A stretch of DNA of 64,000 bases from Ruegeria sp. SCSIO 43209 (GCF_019904295.1 NZ_CP065359.1:1327001-1391000), one strand, 5' to 3'. Shown: positions 8,031-17,999, counted from the first letter of the stretch. The notes: generated by a model from the sequence alone, not told the origin. Numbers and translations are program-made.

Positions 8031-9074
8031 ATGAAACGGGTTTATCTCGACCATAACGCAACCGCCGCTCTGAGGCCCGAGGCCCGCGATGCAATGATCG
8101 CGGCGATGGATTTGGTGGGCAATCCGTCCTCGGTCCATGCCGAAGGGCGCGCCGCAAAAGCGGTGGTCGAGAAAGCGCGCACTCAAATCGCAACAGCGTT
8201 TGGGGCCGATGGTGCCGACATCGTGTTTACATCCGGCGCGACTGAGGCAGCGGCTTTGGCCATGGCGGGGCGCGATTTTCAAGGCGCAGCGATTGAACAT
8301 GACGCGGTAAGGGCCTGGATTGATGAGGTTTTGCCTGTGGCCCAGAGTGGGCATGTTGACGTGCTGAACGCGCCCCAATCCACGCTGCAACTGGCCAATT
8401 CAGAAACCGGGATTGTTCAGTCTTTGCCTGCCGGTCTTGCGGTCACTGACGCAACTCAGGCTTTTGGTAAGTTGCCGATAGCCTTCAACTGGCTGGGGGC
8501 TGAGATGGCGCTGATTTCAGCCCACAAACTTGGCGGGCCAAAAGGGATCGGGGCGTTGGTGATGAAACGCGGCACCGATCTTGCTGCGCAAATCAAGGGC
8601 GGCGGGCAGGAGATGGGGCGTCGCTCGGGCACAGAAAATGTCACTGGAATTGCGGGGTTCGGAGCAGCAGCTGAAGCCGCGTCCCGTGATTTAGCAAATG
8701 GCGTTTGGGAAAACGTTGCAGAACTTAGAAATATTCTAGAAAACGCTCTTGAGGCTGGTACGAAAGCTACTATTTTTGTCGGGAAAGACCAAGGGCGACT
8801 CCCCAACACTCTGTGCTTCGCCACACCGGGATGGAAGGGCGAGACACAGGTCATGCAGATGGATTTGTCAGGCTTCGCGATCAGTGCGGGCTCGGCCTGT
8901 TCCAGCGGCAAGGTTCGTGCAAGCGCCGTACTGACGGCCATGGGATTTGATGAGATGACGGCCTCCAGCGCAATCCGCGTATCGCTGGGGCCAGAGACGG
9001 CAGAAGAAGATGTGCTGCGTTTCGCGGAAACGTGGCTTGAAAAAGAGAAAAAGCATCGCGCGCGGGCCGCGTGA
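8031..9074 (+). CDS. Cysteine desulfurase, NifS/IscS-like class V aminotransferase
   Basis: A 347-residue PLP enzyme that removes sulfur from cysteine for Fe-S cluster synthesis. The ATG at MKRVYLDHNATAAL is chosen because the family begins with this YLDHNAT strand; the frame extends 15 codons upstream without a sensible protein. K166 in SAHKLGGPKG binds PLP, and C290 in SAGSACSSGKV is the persulfide cysteine in a mobile loop of the class I (NifS/IscS) kind, unlike the SufS at 13.97 kb. Two different desulfurases in one operon is usual for this group of bacteria. It is 54 bases from iscR and 18 bases before sufB. Confidence 0.93.
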   Translation: MKRVYLDHNATAALRPEARDAMIAAMDLVGNPSSVHAEGRAAKAVVEKARTQIATAFGADGADIVFTSGATEAAALAMAGRDFQGAAIEHDAVRAWIDEVLPVAQSGHVDVLNAPQSTLQLANSETGIVQSLPAGLAVTDATQAFGKLPIAFNWLGAEMALISAHKLGGPKGIGALVMKRGTDLAAQIKGGGQEMGRRSGTENVTGIAGFGAAAEAASRDLANGVWENVAELRNILENALEAGTKATIFVGKDQGRLPNTLCFATPGWKGETQVMQMDLSGFAISAGSACSSGKVRASAVLTAMGFDEMTASSAIRVSLGPETAEEDVLRFAETWLEKEKKHRARAA

Positions 9075-9092
9075 TCTGACGGAGGGTGAATT

Positions 9093-10613
9093 ATGGCCGC
9101 TTTGGACCAGACCCAGGTGAAAGAGGGTGTCGATCAGGAAACCGTAGACGCGGTTCGCGAGGTCAGCACTTATAAATACGGCTGGGAAACTGATATCGAG
9201 ATGGAGTATGCGCCAAAAGGCGTGAATCCCGATATCGTTCGTCTGATCTCGGACAAAAATGATGAACCTGAGTGGATGACCGAATGGCGTCTGGCCGCGT
9301 TCGAGCGCTGGACCCAGATGGAAGAGCCTAAATGGGCGATGGTGCACTACCCGCCGATCGACTTTCAGGACCAGTATTATTATGCCCGTCCGAAATCGAT
9401 GGAAGATAAACCCAAATCTCTGGATGAGGTCGATCCCAAGCTTCTGGCGACTTACGAAAAGCTGGGTATCCCTCTGAAAGAACAGATGATCCTGGCAGGT
9501 GTCGAGGGCGCTGAGAATGCACCGGCAGAAGGCCGTAAGGTTGCTGTTGATGCAGTATTTGACTCGGTGTCGGTCGGGACGACTTTTCAGGAAGAGTTGA
9601 AGAAAGCCGGCGTTATCTTCTGCTCGATTTCCGAGGCGATCAAAGAGCATCCGGAACTGGTCAAGAAATACCTGGGGACGGTCGTACCGGTCTCGGACAA
9701 TTTCTATGCCACGCTCAACTCGGCTGTATTCTCGGATGGTTCATTCGTCTACGTCCCGCCCGGCGTGCGCTGCCCGATGGAACTGAGCACATATTTCCGC
9801 ATCAATGCAGAAAATACCGGCCAGTTTGAGCGCACGCTGATCATCGCCGACAAGGGCTCTTACGTCTCGTATCTGGAAGGCTGCACCGCGCCCCAGCGCG
9901 ACACCGCTCAGTTGCACGCGGCGGTTGTCGAGATCATCGTCGAAGAAGATGCCGAGGTGAAATACTCGACCGTTCAGAACTGGTTCCCCGGAGATGAGAA
10001 TGGCAAGGGCGGGATCTACAACTTCGTGACCAAGCGCGCCGATTGTCGGGGTGATCGCTCCAAGGTGATGTGGACGCAGGTCGAAACCGGCTCAGCCGTA
10101 ACCTGGAAATACCCGTCCTGCATCCTGCGTGGCGACGATAGCCAGGGTGAGTTCTACTCGATCGCGATCACGAACAACATGCAGCAAGCCGACACCGGCA
10201 CCAAGATGGTGCATCTGGGCAAGAACACCAAGTCGCGGATCGTATCGAAAGGGATCAGCGCCGGTAAGGCGCAGAATACCTATCGTGGTCTGGTGTCGAT
10301 GCATCCAAAGGCCAAGGACAGCCGCAACTATACGCAGTGCGACAGCTTGCTGATTGGCGACAAATGCGGGGCGCATACGGTTCCGTATATCGAGGTGAAG
10401 AACAACTCATCTCGGGTCGAGCACGAGGCGACGACATCAAAAGTGGATGACGATCAGCTGTTCTATTGCCGTCAGCGTGGCATGGACGAGGAAGAAGCCG
10501 TGGCCTTGGTCGTCAACGGGTTCTGCAAGGACGTTCTGCAGGCGCTGCCGATGGAATTTGCGATGGAAGCGCAACAGCTTGTGGCAATCAGCCTTGAGGG
10601 ATCAGTCGGCTGA
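9093..10613 (+). CDS. sufB: Fe-S cluster assembly scaffold SufB
   Basis: A 506-residue core subunit of the cytoplasmic SufBCD scaffold, on which nascent Fe-S clusters are built. The C-terminal beta-helix is recognisable from [25 protein letters not shown] and [23 protein letters not shown], with conserved cysteines that can carry persulfide. The N-terminal part has [34 protein letters not shown], typical of SufB and not SufD. The length is normal. GGAGG lies eight bases before the ATG. The TGA overlaps the ATG of the next small gene by one base, so translation is coupled. Confidence 0.97.
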   Translation: MAALDQTQVKEGVDQETVDAVREVSTYKYGWETDIEMEYAPKGVNPDIVRLISDKNDEPEWMTEWRLAAFERWTQMEEPKWAMVHYPPIDFQDQYYYARPKSMEDKPKSLDEVDPKLLATYEKLGIPLKEQMILAGVEGAENAPAEGRKVAVDAVFDSVSVGTTFQEELKKAGVIFCSISEAIKEHPELVKKYLGTVVPVSDNFYATLNSAVFSDGSFVYVPPGVRCPMELSTYFRINAENTGQFERTLIIADKGSYVSYLEGCTAPQRDTAQLHAAVVEIIVEEDAEVKYSTVQNWFPGDENGKGGIYNFVTKRADCRGDRSKVMWTQVETGSAVTWKYPSCILRGDDSQGEFYSIAITNNMQQADTGTKMVHLGKNTKSRIVSKGISAGKAQNTYRGLVSMHPKAKDSRNYTQCDSLLIGDKCGAHTVPYIEVKNNSSRVEHEATTSKVDDDQLFYCRQRGMDEEEAVALVVNGFCKDVLQALPMEFAMEAQQLVAISLEGSVG

Positions 10614-10816
10614 TGACACCAAAACCCCAACAGCGAATCCGAAAGGACGATGTCCTGACCGTGCTTGGCTATGCGTTGCCGGTGCTCGGCGGCCTGTTGG
10701 GGGTTGCTTACGTCAATACCAAGTACATGGACTTCATAAACCCGGTTTGGGCAGTGGGCGCAGGCGCGTTGCTTGGATGGATCATCGCCCGCGTGATCCG
10801 CAAGGTGCTGGGATAA
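10613..10816 (+). CDS. Small two-helix membrane protein in the suf operon
   Basis: A 67-residue protein with a basic, polar start ([13 protein letters not shown]) and two hydrophobic helices (VLTVLGYALPVLGGLLGVAYV and NPVWAVGAGALLGWIIARV) ending in RKVLG. It overlaps sufB by one base and lies 51 bases before sufC, so it is certainly co-expressed with the scaffold genes. I do not know a function; membrane proteins are not part of the characterised SufBCD complex. Confidence 0.8.
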   Translation: MTPKPQQRIRKDDVLTVLGYALPVLGGLLGVAYVNTKYMDFINPVWAVGAGALLGWIIARVIRKVLG

Positions 10817-10867
10817 GAACTTATCGGGGCCGCAATGCGCCCCTTGCGAGATGCTAAAGGACAGAAA

Positions 10868-11623
10868 ATGCTGGAAATCAATAACCTGCACGTCAAACTT
10901 GAGGAAGAAGACAAGCAAATTCTGAAAGGGGTCGACCTGACGGTTGAGCCTGGCAAAGTGCACGCGATCATGGGGCCGAATGGCTCGGGCAAATCGACGC
11001 TCAGCTACGTGTTGTCAGGCCGTGATGGCTATGAGGTGACCGAGGGCGGCGCGACGCTTGATGGCGAGGATCTGCTTGAGATGGAACCGGAAGAACGTGC
11101 AGCCGCAGGTGTGTTTCTGGCGTTCCAGTACCCGGTCGAGATTCCCGGTGTGGGCAACATGACCTTCCTGCGCACCGCCGTGAATGCGCAGCGAAAAGCA
11201 CGTGGCGAGGAAGAGCTGTCGGCGACGGATTTTTTGAAAGAGGTTCGTGCCAAGGCCAAGGCGCTGAAAATCGACGCTGAAATGTTGAAACGTCCGGTCA
11301 ATGTTGGCTTTTCGGGTGGTGAGAAAAAGCGCAACGAAATCCTGCAAATGGCGATGCTAGAGCCGAAGATGTGTATCCTGGACGAAACGGACTCGGGCCT
11401 TGACGTAGACGCGATGAAGCTGGTGGCCGAGGGCGTGAACGCGTTGCGTGATGAGGGGCGCGGGTTCCTTGTTATCACGCACTATCAGCGGCTTCTCGAT
11501 CACATCAAACCTGACGTGGTTCACATCATGGCGGATGGTCGCATCGTGAAATCCGGCGGCCCCGAACTCGCGCTGGAAGTGGAAAACAACGGCTATGCCG
11601 ACATTCTGGCCGAGGTGAACTGA
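10868..11623 (+). CDS. sufC: Fe-S cluster assembly ATPase SufC
   Basis: A 251-residue soluble ABC-type ATPase that drives conformational change in SufBCD. It has Walker A GPNGSGKST (36-44), signature SGGEKKR (149-155), Walker B MCILDETD (168-175) and a SufC-typical SGLDVDAMK after it. The start is the ATG of MLEINNLHVKLEEE, with AAAGGA six bases before; an upstream in-frame ATG at 10835 would add 11 residues not seen in the family. Its stop overlaps the sufD ATG by one base. Confidence 0.97.
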   Translation: MLEINNLHVKLEEEDKQILKGVDLTVEPGKVHAIMGPNGSGKSTLSYVLSGRDGYEVTEGGATLDGEDLLEMEPEERAAAGVFLAFQYPVEIPGVGNMTFLRTAVNAQRKARGEEELSATDFLKEVRAKAKALKIDAEMLKRPVNVGFSGGEKKRNEILQMAMLEPKMCILDETDSGLDVDAMKLVAEGVNALRDEGRGFLVITHYQRLLDHIKPDVVHIMADGRIVKSGGPELALEVENNGYADILAEVN

Positions 11624-12903
11624 TGGCTTTGCCCCAAGCAAAACAAACGGCGACCGAGGAACGGCTGGCAGCGCTGACCATGCCGGATGCGGGATGCACA
11701 CGGAAAGCGCGCGAAGCCGCAATTGCACGTGTACGCGCGATGGGTTTGCCCAGTCGTCGAGATGAATACTGGAAATATACCCGTCCAGACACTCTGGTTT
11801 CTGCGGAAGCTCCCAGTGCTGCTTTGTTCAAAACGGATGAACCGGCTCTGTTCCACGCGCTCGACCGGCTGAAGATCGTTTTCATTGATGGCGTATTCAG
11901 CCCGGAAGACTCTGATGATCTGTCTCTGGAGGGTGTAACGATCGATCGGCTGGAAGATATCTGTTGCAAAGATATCCATTGGGCCAAAGAGTTATACGGC
12001 GTTCTTGAAGCAAAAGGCCAAAATCCAGTGGCGCGTCCCTTGGCGGCGCTGAACACGGCCTATGCATCTGACGGCGTTGCCATTCATGTATCTGGCAAGC
12101 CGAGCAAACCGATTAACCTGATTTATCGCCATGAATCCGAAACGTCGGATGCAATCCTGCATCATGTCGTTCGGGTTGAAAGCGGTGCCGAAGTCACGAT
12201 CCTTGAAAACGGACCCGCAGCTTCGCGCTTCAACAAATGCATGGAGATCGATATCGCCGACAATGGCACACTGCATCATATCCGTGCGCAGGGTCGGGAT
12301 CATCAACGCCGTGCGGCAACTCATATGTTCTCGCGGCTTGGTAAAGAATCCGTCTATAAATCCTTCACGCTGACCGTGAACGGAGTTTTAACGCGAAACG
12401 AGCAAGTCGTCGAACTGACGGGTGACGATGCGGTCGCGCACGTGGCGGGTGCGTGTGTTGGAGATGGTGATTTTCTCCATGATGACACGGTCTTTGTCAC
12501 CCATGATGCGGTGAATTGCGAAAGCCGCCAAGTGTTCAAGAAGGTGCTTCGCAACGGGGCGACGGGTGTTTTTCAGGGCAAGATCTTGGTAAAGGAAGGC
12601 GCTCAGAAAACCGACGGTTACCAGATCAGCCAGTCGTTGCTTCTGGACGATGATAGTCAGTTCCTCGCCAAACCCGAGCTCGAGATTTACGCCGATGACG
12701 TTGCGTGTTCGCACGGTTCGACCTCGGGCGCCATTGATGAAACGGCTTTGTTCTACCTGCGCTCCCGTGGCGTCCCAACGGCAGAAGCAACCGACATGTT
12801 GACACTGGCCTTCCTGGCTGAAGCCGTTGATGAAATCGAGGACGAGGATCTGGCAGCTGATATCGTGTCCCGATTGCAAGATTGGCTGGCACGCCGACGC
12901 TGA
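11623..12903 (+). CDS. sufD: Fe-S cluster assembly protein SufD
   Basis: A 426-residue partner of SufB in the scaffold. The N-terminal region has LPSRRDEYWKYTRPD, the usual SufD helical segment. The C-terminal beta-helix carries DDDSQFLAKPELEIYADDVACSHGSTSGAIDETALFYLRSRGV, which is the SufD signature including the conserved His (CSHG) at the SufB-SufD interface where clusters form. It starts inside the sufC stop and ends inside the start of the next membrane gene, so the order sufC-sufD-12.9 kb gene is tightly coupled. Confidence 0.96.
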   Translation: MALPQAKQTATEERLAALTMPDAGCTRKAREAAIARVRAMGLPSRRDEYWKYTRPDTLVSAEAPSAALFKTDEPALFHALDRLKIVFIDGVFSPEDSDDLSLEGVTIDRLEDICCKDIHWAKELYGVLEAKGQNPVARPLAALNTAYASDGVAIHVSGKPSKPINLIYRHESETSDAILHHVVRVESGAEVTILENGPAASRFNKCMEIDIADNGTLHHIRAQGRDHQRRAATHMFSRLGKESVYKSFTLTVNGVLTRNEQVVELTGDDAVAHVAGACVGDGDFLHDDTVFVTHDAVNCESRQVFKKVLRNGATGVFQGKILVKEGAQKTDGYQISQSLLLDDDSQFLAKPELEIYADDVACSHGSTSGAIDETALFYLRSRGVPTAEATDMLTLAFLAEAVDEIEDEDLAADIVSRLQDWLARRR

Positions 12904-13388
12904 TGCCTGTCACAACTGATATCGTGGCCACGTATCGCGGACCGGGGCGTGTGGTGCGTCGGCTGCTTGATATGGGGCCGCGCGAAGATCGCGCATTGGC
13001 GTTTGTGATGGCGTTCTGTGTAATAGGCTTTATCGCACAATTGCCCGGACTTGCACGGAGGGCTCATCTGGAAGGGGTAGAGCTGAACATGCTGATGGGC
13101 GGGGCCCTGTTGGGCTCGGTCTTTATTCTGCCATTGTGCTTTTATCTTCTTGCTTGGCTCACCCATTTCATCGCGCGGATGATGGGGGGCGTTGGCACCA
13201 GCTATGGCGCGCGGCTAGCCTTGTTCTGGGCGCTTCTCGCGTCAGCGCCTTTGGTGTTGCTGAATGGGCTGGTATCCGGTTTCATCGGCCCAGGGTCAGC
13301 GCAAACACTTGTGGGGCTGTTATGGGTTGCGGTTTTTCTCTGGTTCTGGTTGTCGGGCCTCAAGCAATCGCAAAAGGCTGCTAAATGA
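12903..13388 (+). CDS. YIP1-family-like membrane protein (first of two)
   Basis: A 161-residue membrane protein with about four hydrophobic segments: ALAFVMAFCVIGFIAQLPG, LLGSVFILPLCFYLLAWL, LALFWALLASAPLVLLNGL and LVGLLWVAVFLWFWLSGL. The pattern and a GTSYGARLALFWALLASAPL stretch resemble the Yip1 domain family. The start is the ATG that overlaps the sufD TGA. Its own stop overlaps the next gene by four bases. Function unknown; its presence between sufD and sufS suggests a link with cluster assembly or just shared regulation. Confidence 0.8.
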   Translation: MPVTTDIVATYRGPGRVVRRLLDMGPREDRALAFVMAFCVIGFIAQLPGLARRAHLEGVELNMLMGGALLGSVFILPLCFYLLAWLTHFIARMMGGVGTSYGARLALFWALLASAPLVLLNGLVSGFIGPGSAQTLVGLLWVAVFLWFWLSGLKQSQKAAK

Positions 13389-13951
13389 ATTCCACCGCAC
13401 TGCTCAACCTGGTCGTTCTGACCCTGTCCAATCCAGCCGAAGCCGCAAGACGATTGCTCGCGTTGCGGCTGGGTACGGATGTACTGTGGCTCGCCTTCTC
13501 TCTCGCGGTGATCCTGAACGCTCTGGTCCAGTCTGCGTCCAGCTTCGTCCTGCCGCTTATCAGTCCGGATGTTCAGCAACTGGCTGAGCCACTATCGAGG
13601 ACGCTTTTTGTTTCCGTTGCGGCAATCATGATCAGCGTCGTGACGTTCCTGTTAGTGGGCCGCGTCCTGGGTGGAACGGGAACGTTCAATGACTTCATGA
13701 CGCTGATTGTCTGGTTGCAAATCCTGCAAATTGCGGGGCAAGCAATCATTCTAGCGCTGGTTGCAGCGCTGCCGTTTCTATTCTTACCGGCCAGTCTGGC
13801 GATGCTGGGTCTTAGCCTTTATATCACCCTGCATTTTCTCAACGAGGCGCATCGATTTAAGTCGTTGGGAAAGTCGTTTGTTGTGATCCTGATCTCTGGT
13901 CTTGTGGCCGTCCCGTTTGTTCTTTGGCTGATCCCCGCCGGGTCTGTATAG
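13385..13951 (+). CDS. YIP1-family-like membrane protein (second of two)
   Basis: A 188-residue membrane protein with around five hydrophobic segments; LGTDVLWLAFSLAVILNALVQSA and the DFMTLIVWLQILQIAGQAIILALVAALPFLFLPASLAML block are typical of Yip1-like proteins. It overlaps the preceding gene by four bases (ATGA) and precedes sufS by 13 bases. The two YIP1-like genes look like a diverged pair, of which this is the longer. Function unknown, inner membrane. Confidence 0.8.
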   Translation: MNSTALLNLVVLTLSNPAEAARRLLALRLGTDVLWLAFSLAVILNALVQSASSFVLPLISPDVQQLAEPLSRTLFVSVAAIMISVVTFLLVGRVLGGTGTFNDFMTLIVWLQILQIAGQAIILALVAALPFLFLPASLAMLGLSLYITLHFLNEAHRFKSLGKSFVVILISGLVAVPFVLWLIPAGSV

Positions 13952-13964
13952 GGAAGTCCTGTCT

Positions 13965-15185
13965 ATGTATGACGTACAAAAAATCCGCGCAGATTTTCCG
14001 ATCCTGTCACGTCAGGTCAACGGAAAGCCGCTGACTTATCTAGACAACGGGGCCTCCGCACAGAAACCCCAGGTGGTGATCGACGCGATCACGCAGGCCT
14101 ATGCGCACGAATATTCGAACGTGCATCGAGGGCTTCACTATCTGTCAAATCTCGCGACCGAGAAATATGAGGCCGTCCGTGGCACGGTTGCGCGGTTTCT
14201 GGGCGTATCAAACGAGAATGAGATTGTCCTGAATTCGGGTACGACCGAAGGAATCAATTTGGTCGCCTACGGTTGGGCAATGCCACGCCTGCAGGCGGGG
14301 GACGAGATTGTCCTCAGCGTGATGGAACATCACGCCAACATCGTGCCGTGGCACTTCCTGCGCGAACGGCAGGGCGTGGTGCTGAAATGGATCGACGTCG
14401 ATGCGACCGGCCATCTTGACCCTCAGGCGGTAATCGACGCCATTGGCCCCAAGACAAAGCTGGTTGCGGTGACCCAATGCTCGAACGTGCTGGGCACTGT
14501 GGTTGATGTCAAAGCAATCACGCAAGGCGCCCACGCCAAAGGCGTTCCGGTTCTGGTGGATGGCAGCCAGGGCGCGGTTCATATGCCCGTCAATGTCGAT
14601 GACATCGGATGTGACTTCTATGCCATCACGGGTCATAAACTGTACGGCCCGTCCGGTTCTGGTGCAATTTTTGTCAAATCGGACCGCATGGCTGAAATGC
14701 GCCCCTTTATAGGTGGCGGTGACATGATCAAAGAGGTTTCAAAGGATCAGGTGATCTACAACGATCCTCCAATGAAGTTCGAGGCCGGAACCCCCGGCAT
14801 CGTGCAGACCATCGGGTTGGGTGTGGCGCTTGACTATATGATGGACCTTGGCATGGAGAGCATCGCATCGCATGAGGCCGGATTGCGCGACTATGCGATG
14901 CAACGGTTGAATGGATTGAACTGGCTGCAGGTTCAAGGCACCACAGCGAACAAAGCCGCGATATTCAGCTTTACTTTGGATGGGGCAGGGCATGCCCATG
15001 ATGTTTCAACCATTCTGGACAAAAAGGGTGTCGCCGTGCGCGCAGGCCACCACTGCGCCGGGCCGCTGATGGATCATTTGGGGGTCACTGCTACCTGTCG
15101 TGCCAGCTTTGGGCTCTATAACACGACGGATGAGGTCGACACTCTGATCGATGCGTTGGAGCTTGCCCACGATCTGTTTGCCTGA
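13965..15185 (+). CDS. sufS: Cysteine desulfurase SufS
   Basis: A 406-residue PLP enzyme of the class II (SufS/CsdA) kind, which passes sulfur from cysteine to the SufBCD scaffold through a carrier. K225 in ITGHKLYGPSG binds PLP; C364 in RAGHHCAGPLM is the catalytic cysteine in the short, structured loop that separates SufS from IscS. The length matches the family. It is the last gene of the operon seen here; no sufE or sufT follows before the tRNA gene, so the sulfur-transfer partner must be elsewhere. Confidence 0.97.
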   Translation: MYDVQKIRADFPILSRQVNGKPLTYLDNGASAQKPQVVIDAITQAYAHEYSNVHRGLHYLSNLATEKYEAVRGTVARFLGVSNENEIVLNSGTTEGINLVAYGWAMPRLQAGDEIVLSVMEHHANIVPWHFLRERQGVVLKWIDVDATGHLDPQAVIDAIGPKTKLVAVTQCSNVLGTVVDVKAITQGAHAKGVPVLVDGSQGAVHMPVNVDDIGCDFYAITGHKLYGPSGSGAIFVKSDRMAEMRPFIGGGDMIKEVSKDQVIYNDPPMKFEAGTPGIVQTIGLGVALDYMMDLGMESIASHEAGLRDYAMQRLNGLNWLQVQGTTANKAAIFSFTLDGAGHAHDVSTILDKKGVAVRAGHHCAGPLMDHLGVTATCRASFGLYNTTDEVDTLIDALELAHDLFA

Positions 15186-15242
15186 TCGTACTGCGGATTT
15201 GCAGTTGCACCCGGATTGGAACGAGGGTAGCTAACGGCCAAG

Positions 15243-15319
<77 letters not shown>

Positions 15320-15390
15320 TTTCACCCTTGCTAGTCGTCATATTACGCAGAACTGACGGTGCACGAACCTGTTCTTTCCAGGCAAAACAA

Positions 15391-15420
15391 AACCCCCGCC
15401 AGAACTATCTGATGGGGGTT
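15391..15420 (-). terminator. Rho-independent terminator of the DUF882 gene
   Basis: The arms AACCCCC (15391-15397) and GGGGGTT (15414-15420) are followed, on the minus strand, by TTTTGTTTT. It lies about 30 bases past the stop of the minus-strand gene at 15449. Confidence 0.75.
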
Positions 15421-15448
15421 GTGCAAAAGCGAAAGATGAAATGCTCGA

Positions 15449-16018
15449 TTAGCCGCGCCACGAGCGGATGACCCCGCAATCCATGTGAACGAAATTCGAA
15501 CGATAATACTGTCCAACGCCACCGGCACGGCAGGCCATCGCTGCTTTGCCCATTTGCGAGACCGAGCGTGATGACAGTCGCAGATCAGCAGCCTGACCCT
15601 TCATATGAAGCGAATTCTTGGCAACACCCCGCGAGCGGCGGCGCAGCATTGCGTTGGTTTGCGGTGAGCGGTAACCCGACAGCAGCATGTATGGCTCGCT
15701 GACATCCAGAAGGTTATGAGTGGCCGCCATGATGTCGACGGTCCTCAGGTCCACGGACTTGACTTGATCGCTGCGCCAGTCGCGCATGAAGTGGTTGACC
15801 TCTTTCACCGCGTCTTTGATGTATTTGCCATCAACCCAATAGACCATATCGATACGTTCACCGGTACGGCCGGAATACATGCGGATACGGCGAATATCAC
15901 CTCCGCCGCGAAGGAAACCTGCTGCGTTGGAATATGTGGGGGCTGCAACAACTGCGGTTGCGGCGAATGCGCCCAATAGGGCACGCCGGGTCAGGCCCGA
16001 GGTACTGCTCTTGGTCAT
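15449..16018 (-). CDS. M15-type (DUF882/YcbK) peptidase with Tat signal
   Basis: A 189-residue exported protein, started at MTKSSTSGLTRRALLGAFAA because the twin-arginine motif and hydrophobic stretch (to about residue 33) make a proper Tat signal; longer in-frame starts add only unlikely residues. The mature domain shows the zinc-peptidase pattern of the M15/DUF882 group: SGYRSPQTN, then SLHMKGQAADL (His and Asp ligands) and FVHMDCG (last His). Members cut or bind peptidoglycan peptides in the periplasm. It sits near the L,D-transpeptidase gene but on the other strand. The exact bond cut is unknown. Confidence 0.9.
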   Translation of the reverse strand: MTKSSTSGLTRRALLGAFAATAVVAAPTYSNAAGFLRGGGDIRRIRMYSGRTGERIDMVYWVDGKYIKDAVKEVNHFMRDWRSDQVKSVDLRTVDIMAATHNLLDVSEPYMLLSGYRSPQTNAMLRRRSRGVAKNSLHMKGQAADLRLSSRSVSQMGKAAMACRAGGVGQYYRSNFVHMDCGVIRSWRG

Positions 16019-16363
16019 TTTTTGTTTCGTCCCGTACTGTTCCTGCCTGCACACGATGTTACGCGCGCCGTATTAATTTTTTCCCATCCCAGATGCGGGA
16101 TTTATGGCACAGTAGGAATCAACAGCCAAGAAATCTTTGGTCGCAGCCAAATCTAGGGGGAAATTTCGGCAGTTTTTTGCGCAACTGATGCAAGTATGCT
16201 TGCTTTTGGCGCAGTTCGCGCGTCGGCGATGCAAACGCGCACCAGGGGTCAAAGAAGCGGCCTGGTGATGAATTTGTGAATAGACATCAGGCGCTCAGCA
16301 AAACATTATTTTCAGACGCCGCTTATAGGGCGTGACAAGTCATTGAAGAAACAGGGCCATCCT
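16019..16363. other. Intergenic region between divergent cell-wall genes
   Basis: A 345-base gap that should hold the promoters of the DUF882 peptidase gene (minus) and the L,D-transpeptidase gene (plus). The only structure seen is a small hairpin GCAAG-TATG-CTTGC-TTTT at about 16189-16206, flanked by TGCGC/GCGCA. No gene or clear operator was found. Confidence 0.5.
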
Positions 16364-17965
16364 ATGTCATTTGTTACCCGTGCTCGTTCAAGTGTTTTTA
16401 TCGCCGCTTTCCTTGTGGCTTCGGCCTCAGTCGCGCAGGCGGGGACGGATGGCACAGCGTTTCAAATGGCCGTTGCGGAAAGTGTGTCCAACAGCCCGGC
16501 AATTGCTGAGTTTTATCGCACAAACGGGTTTGATCCGGTTTGGGTTGGCGATACGCCCGAACATGCTGCACGACGCAAAGCCCTGATCGAAGCGCTTTCG
16601 ACGACCGATCTGCATGGATTGCCTGGGGCACGTTACGACGTCCAGACTTTGAAGACAAAGATGCAGGACGCGCGCAACACCCGTGATCTGGGCATGCTCG
16701 AGGCCGAGCTGACTCGGGTTTTTGTCAAATATGCCAGAGACTTGCATTCCGGTTCTGTAACGCCTTCGCAGATTGATCCCGGCCTAGTGCGGGCGGTGGA
16801 ACGACGCAGCGCCGCAGAGCATCTTGAACTGCTCGTTTCCAGCCAGGGTGATACCTATTTCAGGGATATGATGCCTCAATCGCGCCAGTATCTTGCGCTG
16901 TTGAAACAGAAGAAGGCGCTGGAAGCGCTGATGACACAAGGTGGCTGGGGCGAGACCGTTCCTGTCTCCAAGCTTGAGCTTGGGGACACAGGGAACAGTG
17001 TCATCAGGCTGCGCAATCGACTTGTCGCGATGGGTTATCTGAAGCCTACTGCCAGCCCAAACTATGATGATGCGCTGTTTGCGGCGGTGCAATCCTTTCA
17101 GGCTGCTCATGGTCTTGAGGCGGATGGCGTAGCTGGCAAAGGCACTATTTCCGAGATCAATCGCCCAGTTTCAGACCGCTTGAAAGCTGTTTACGTTGCG
17201 CTTGAACGGGAGCGCTGGTTACCCAAAGACCGTGGTGAGCGGCATATTCTGGTGAATCTGGCCGATTTTTCTGCCAAGATCGTCGATGACGGGCAGGTCA
17301 CGTTTGAGACTCGTGCCGTGATCGGCAAAAACACACATGATCGCCGAAGCCCAGAGTTCTCGGATGAGATGGAGCATATGGTGATCAACCCAAGTTGGTA
17401 TGTGCCACGCTCGATCATCACGAAGGAATATCTGCCGCAATTACGGGCCAATCCAAATGCTGTCGGCCATATCCAGATCACCGACCGCCGTGGCCGTCAG
17501 GTTAATCGTGGAGCGGTTGACTTTACCCAGTTCACTGCGCGTAATTTCCCGTTTTCCATGCGTCAGCCCCCCAGCAAAAGCAACGCACTGGGGCTGGTGA
17601 AGTTCATGTTCCCTAATAAGTACAACATCTATCTGCATGATACGCCTCAGAAATCTCTGTTCGCACGCGAGGTTCGGGCATTCTCGCATGGATGCATCCG
17701 TTTGGCGCAACCGTTCGAGTTTGCCTATAAGCTGCTGGCCAAGCAGGAAGAGGATCCAAAGGCGTTTTTCCACCGCGTGCTGAACACGGGCAAAGAAACG
17801 AAGGTTGAACTGGATAAAAAAATTCCGGTGCATCTGATTTATCGCACGGCCTATATTGGCCCCAAAGGCGAGGTGCAGTATCGCCGCGACGTGTATGACC
17901 GGGATCGCAAGATCTGGGAAGCGCTGCAAAAGGCAGGGGTGGTCCTGCCGGACGTTCAAGGGTAA
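16364..17965 (+). CDS. L,D-transpeptidase (YcbB/LdtD-like)
   Basis: A 533-residue periplasmic enzyme that makes 3-3 cross-links in peptidoglycan or attaches proteins to it. The start is the ATG of MSFVTRARSSVFIAAF, which gives a clean signal peptide (cut near ASVAQA); a TTG 21 bases upstream is less likely. The order is an N-terminal scaffold domain, a peptidoglycan-binding module (IRLRNRLVAMGYL to FQAAHGLEADGVAGKGT, about 16.99-17.16 kb), then the YkuD catalytic domain. That domain has an INPSWYVPRSI insert and the active-site motif FSHGCIRLAQP, with the catalytic cysteine codon at 17693-17695. The large size and module order match the YcbB class. It is monocistronic or leads into lpxD, 34 bases later. 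Confidence 0.92.
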   Translation: MSFVTRARSSVFIAAFLVASASVAQAGTDGTAFQMAVAESVSNSPAIAEFYRTNGFDPVWVGDTPEHAARRKALIEALSTTDLHGLPGARYDVQTLKTKMQDARNTRDLGMLEAELTRVFVKYARDLHSGSVTPSQIDPGLVRAVERRSAAEHLELLVSSQGDTYFRDMMPQSRQYLALLKQKKALEALMTQGGWGETVPVSKLELGDTGNSVIRLRNRLVAMGYLKPTASPNYDDALFAAVQSFQAAHGLEADGVAGKGTISEINRPVSDRLKAVYVALERERWLPKDRGERHILVNLADFSAKIVDDGQVTFETRAVIGKNTHDRRSPEFSDEMEHMVINPSWYVPRSIITKEYLPQLRANPNAVGHIQITDRRGRQVNRGAVDFTQFTARNFPFSMRQPPSKSNALGLVKFMFPNKYNIYLHDTPQKSLFAREVRAFSHGCIRLAQPFEFAYKLLAKQEEDPKAFFHRVLNTGKETKVELDKKIPVHLIYRTAYIGPKGEVQYRRDVYDRDRKIWEALQKAGVVLPDVQG

Positions 17966-17999
17966 TCACGAGGCAAATCCCGCCACGAGGACGCCCGAC

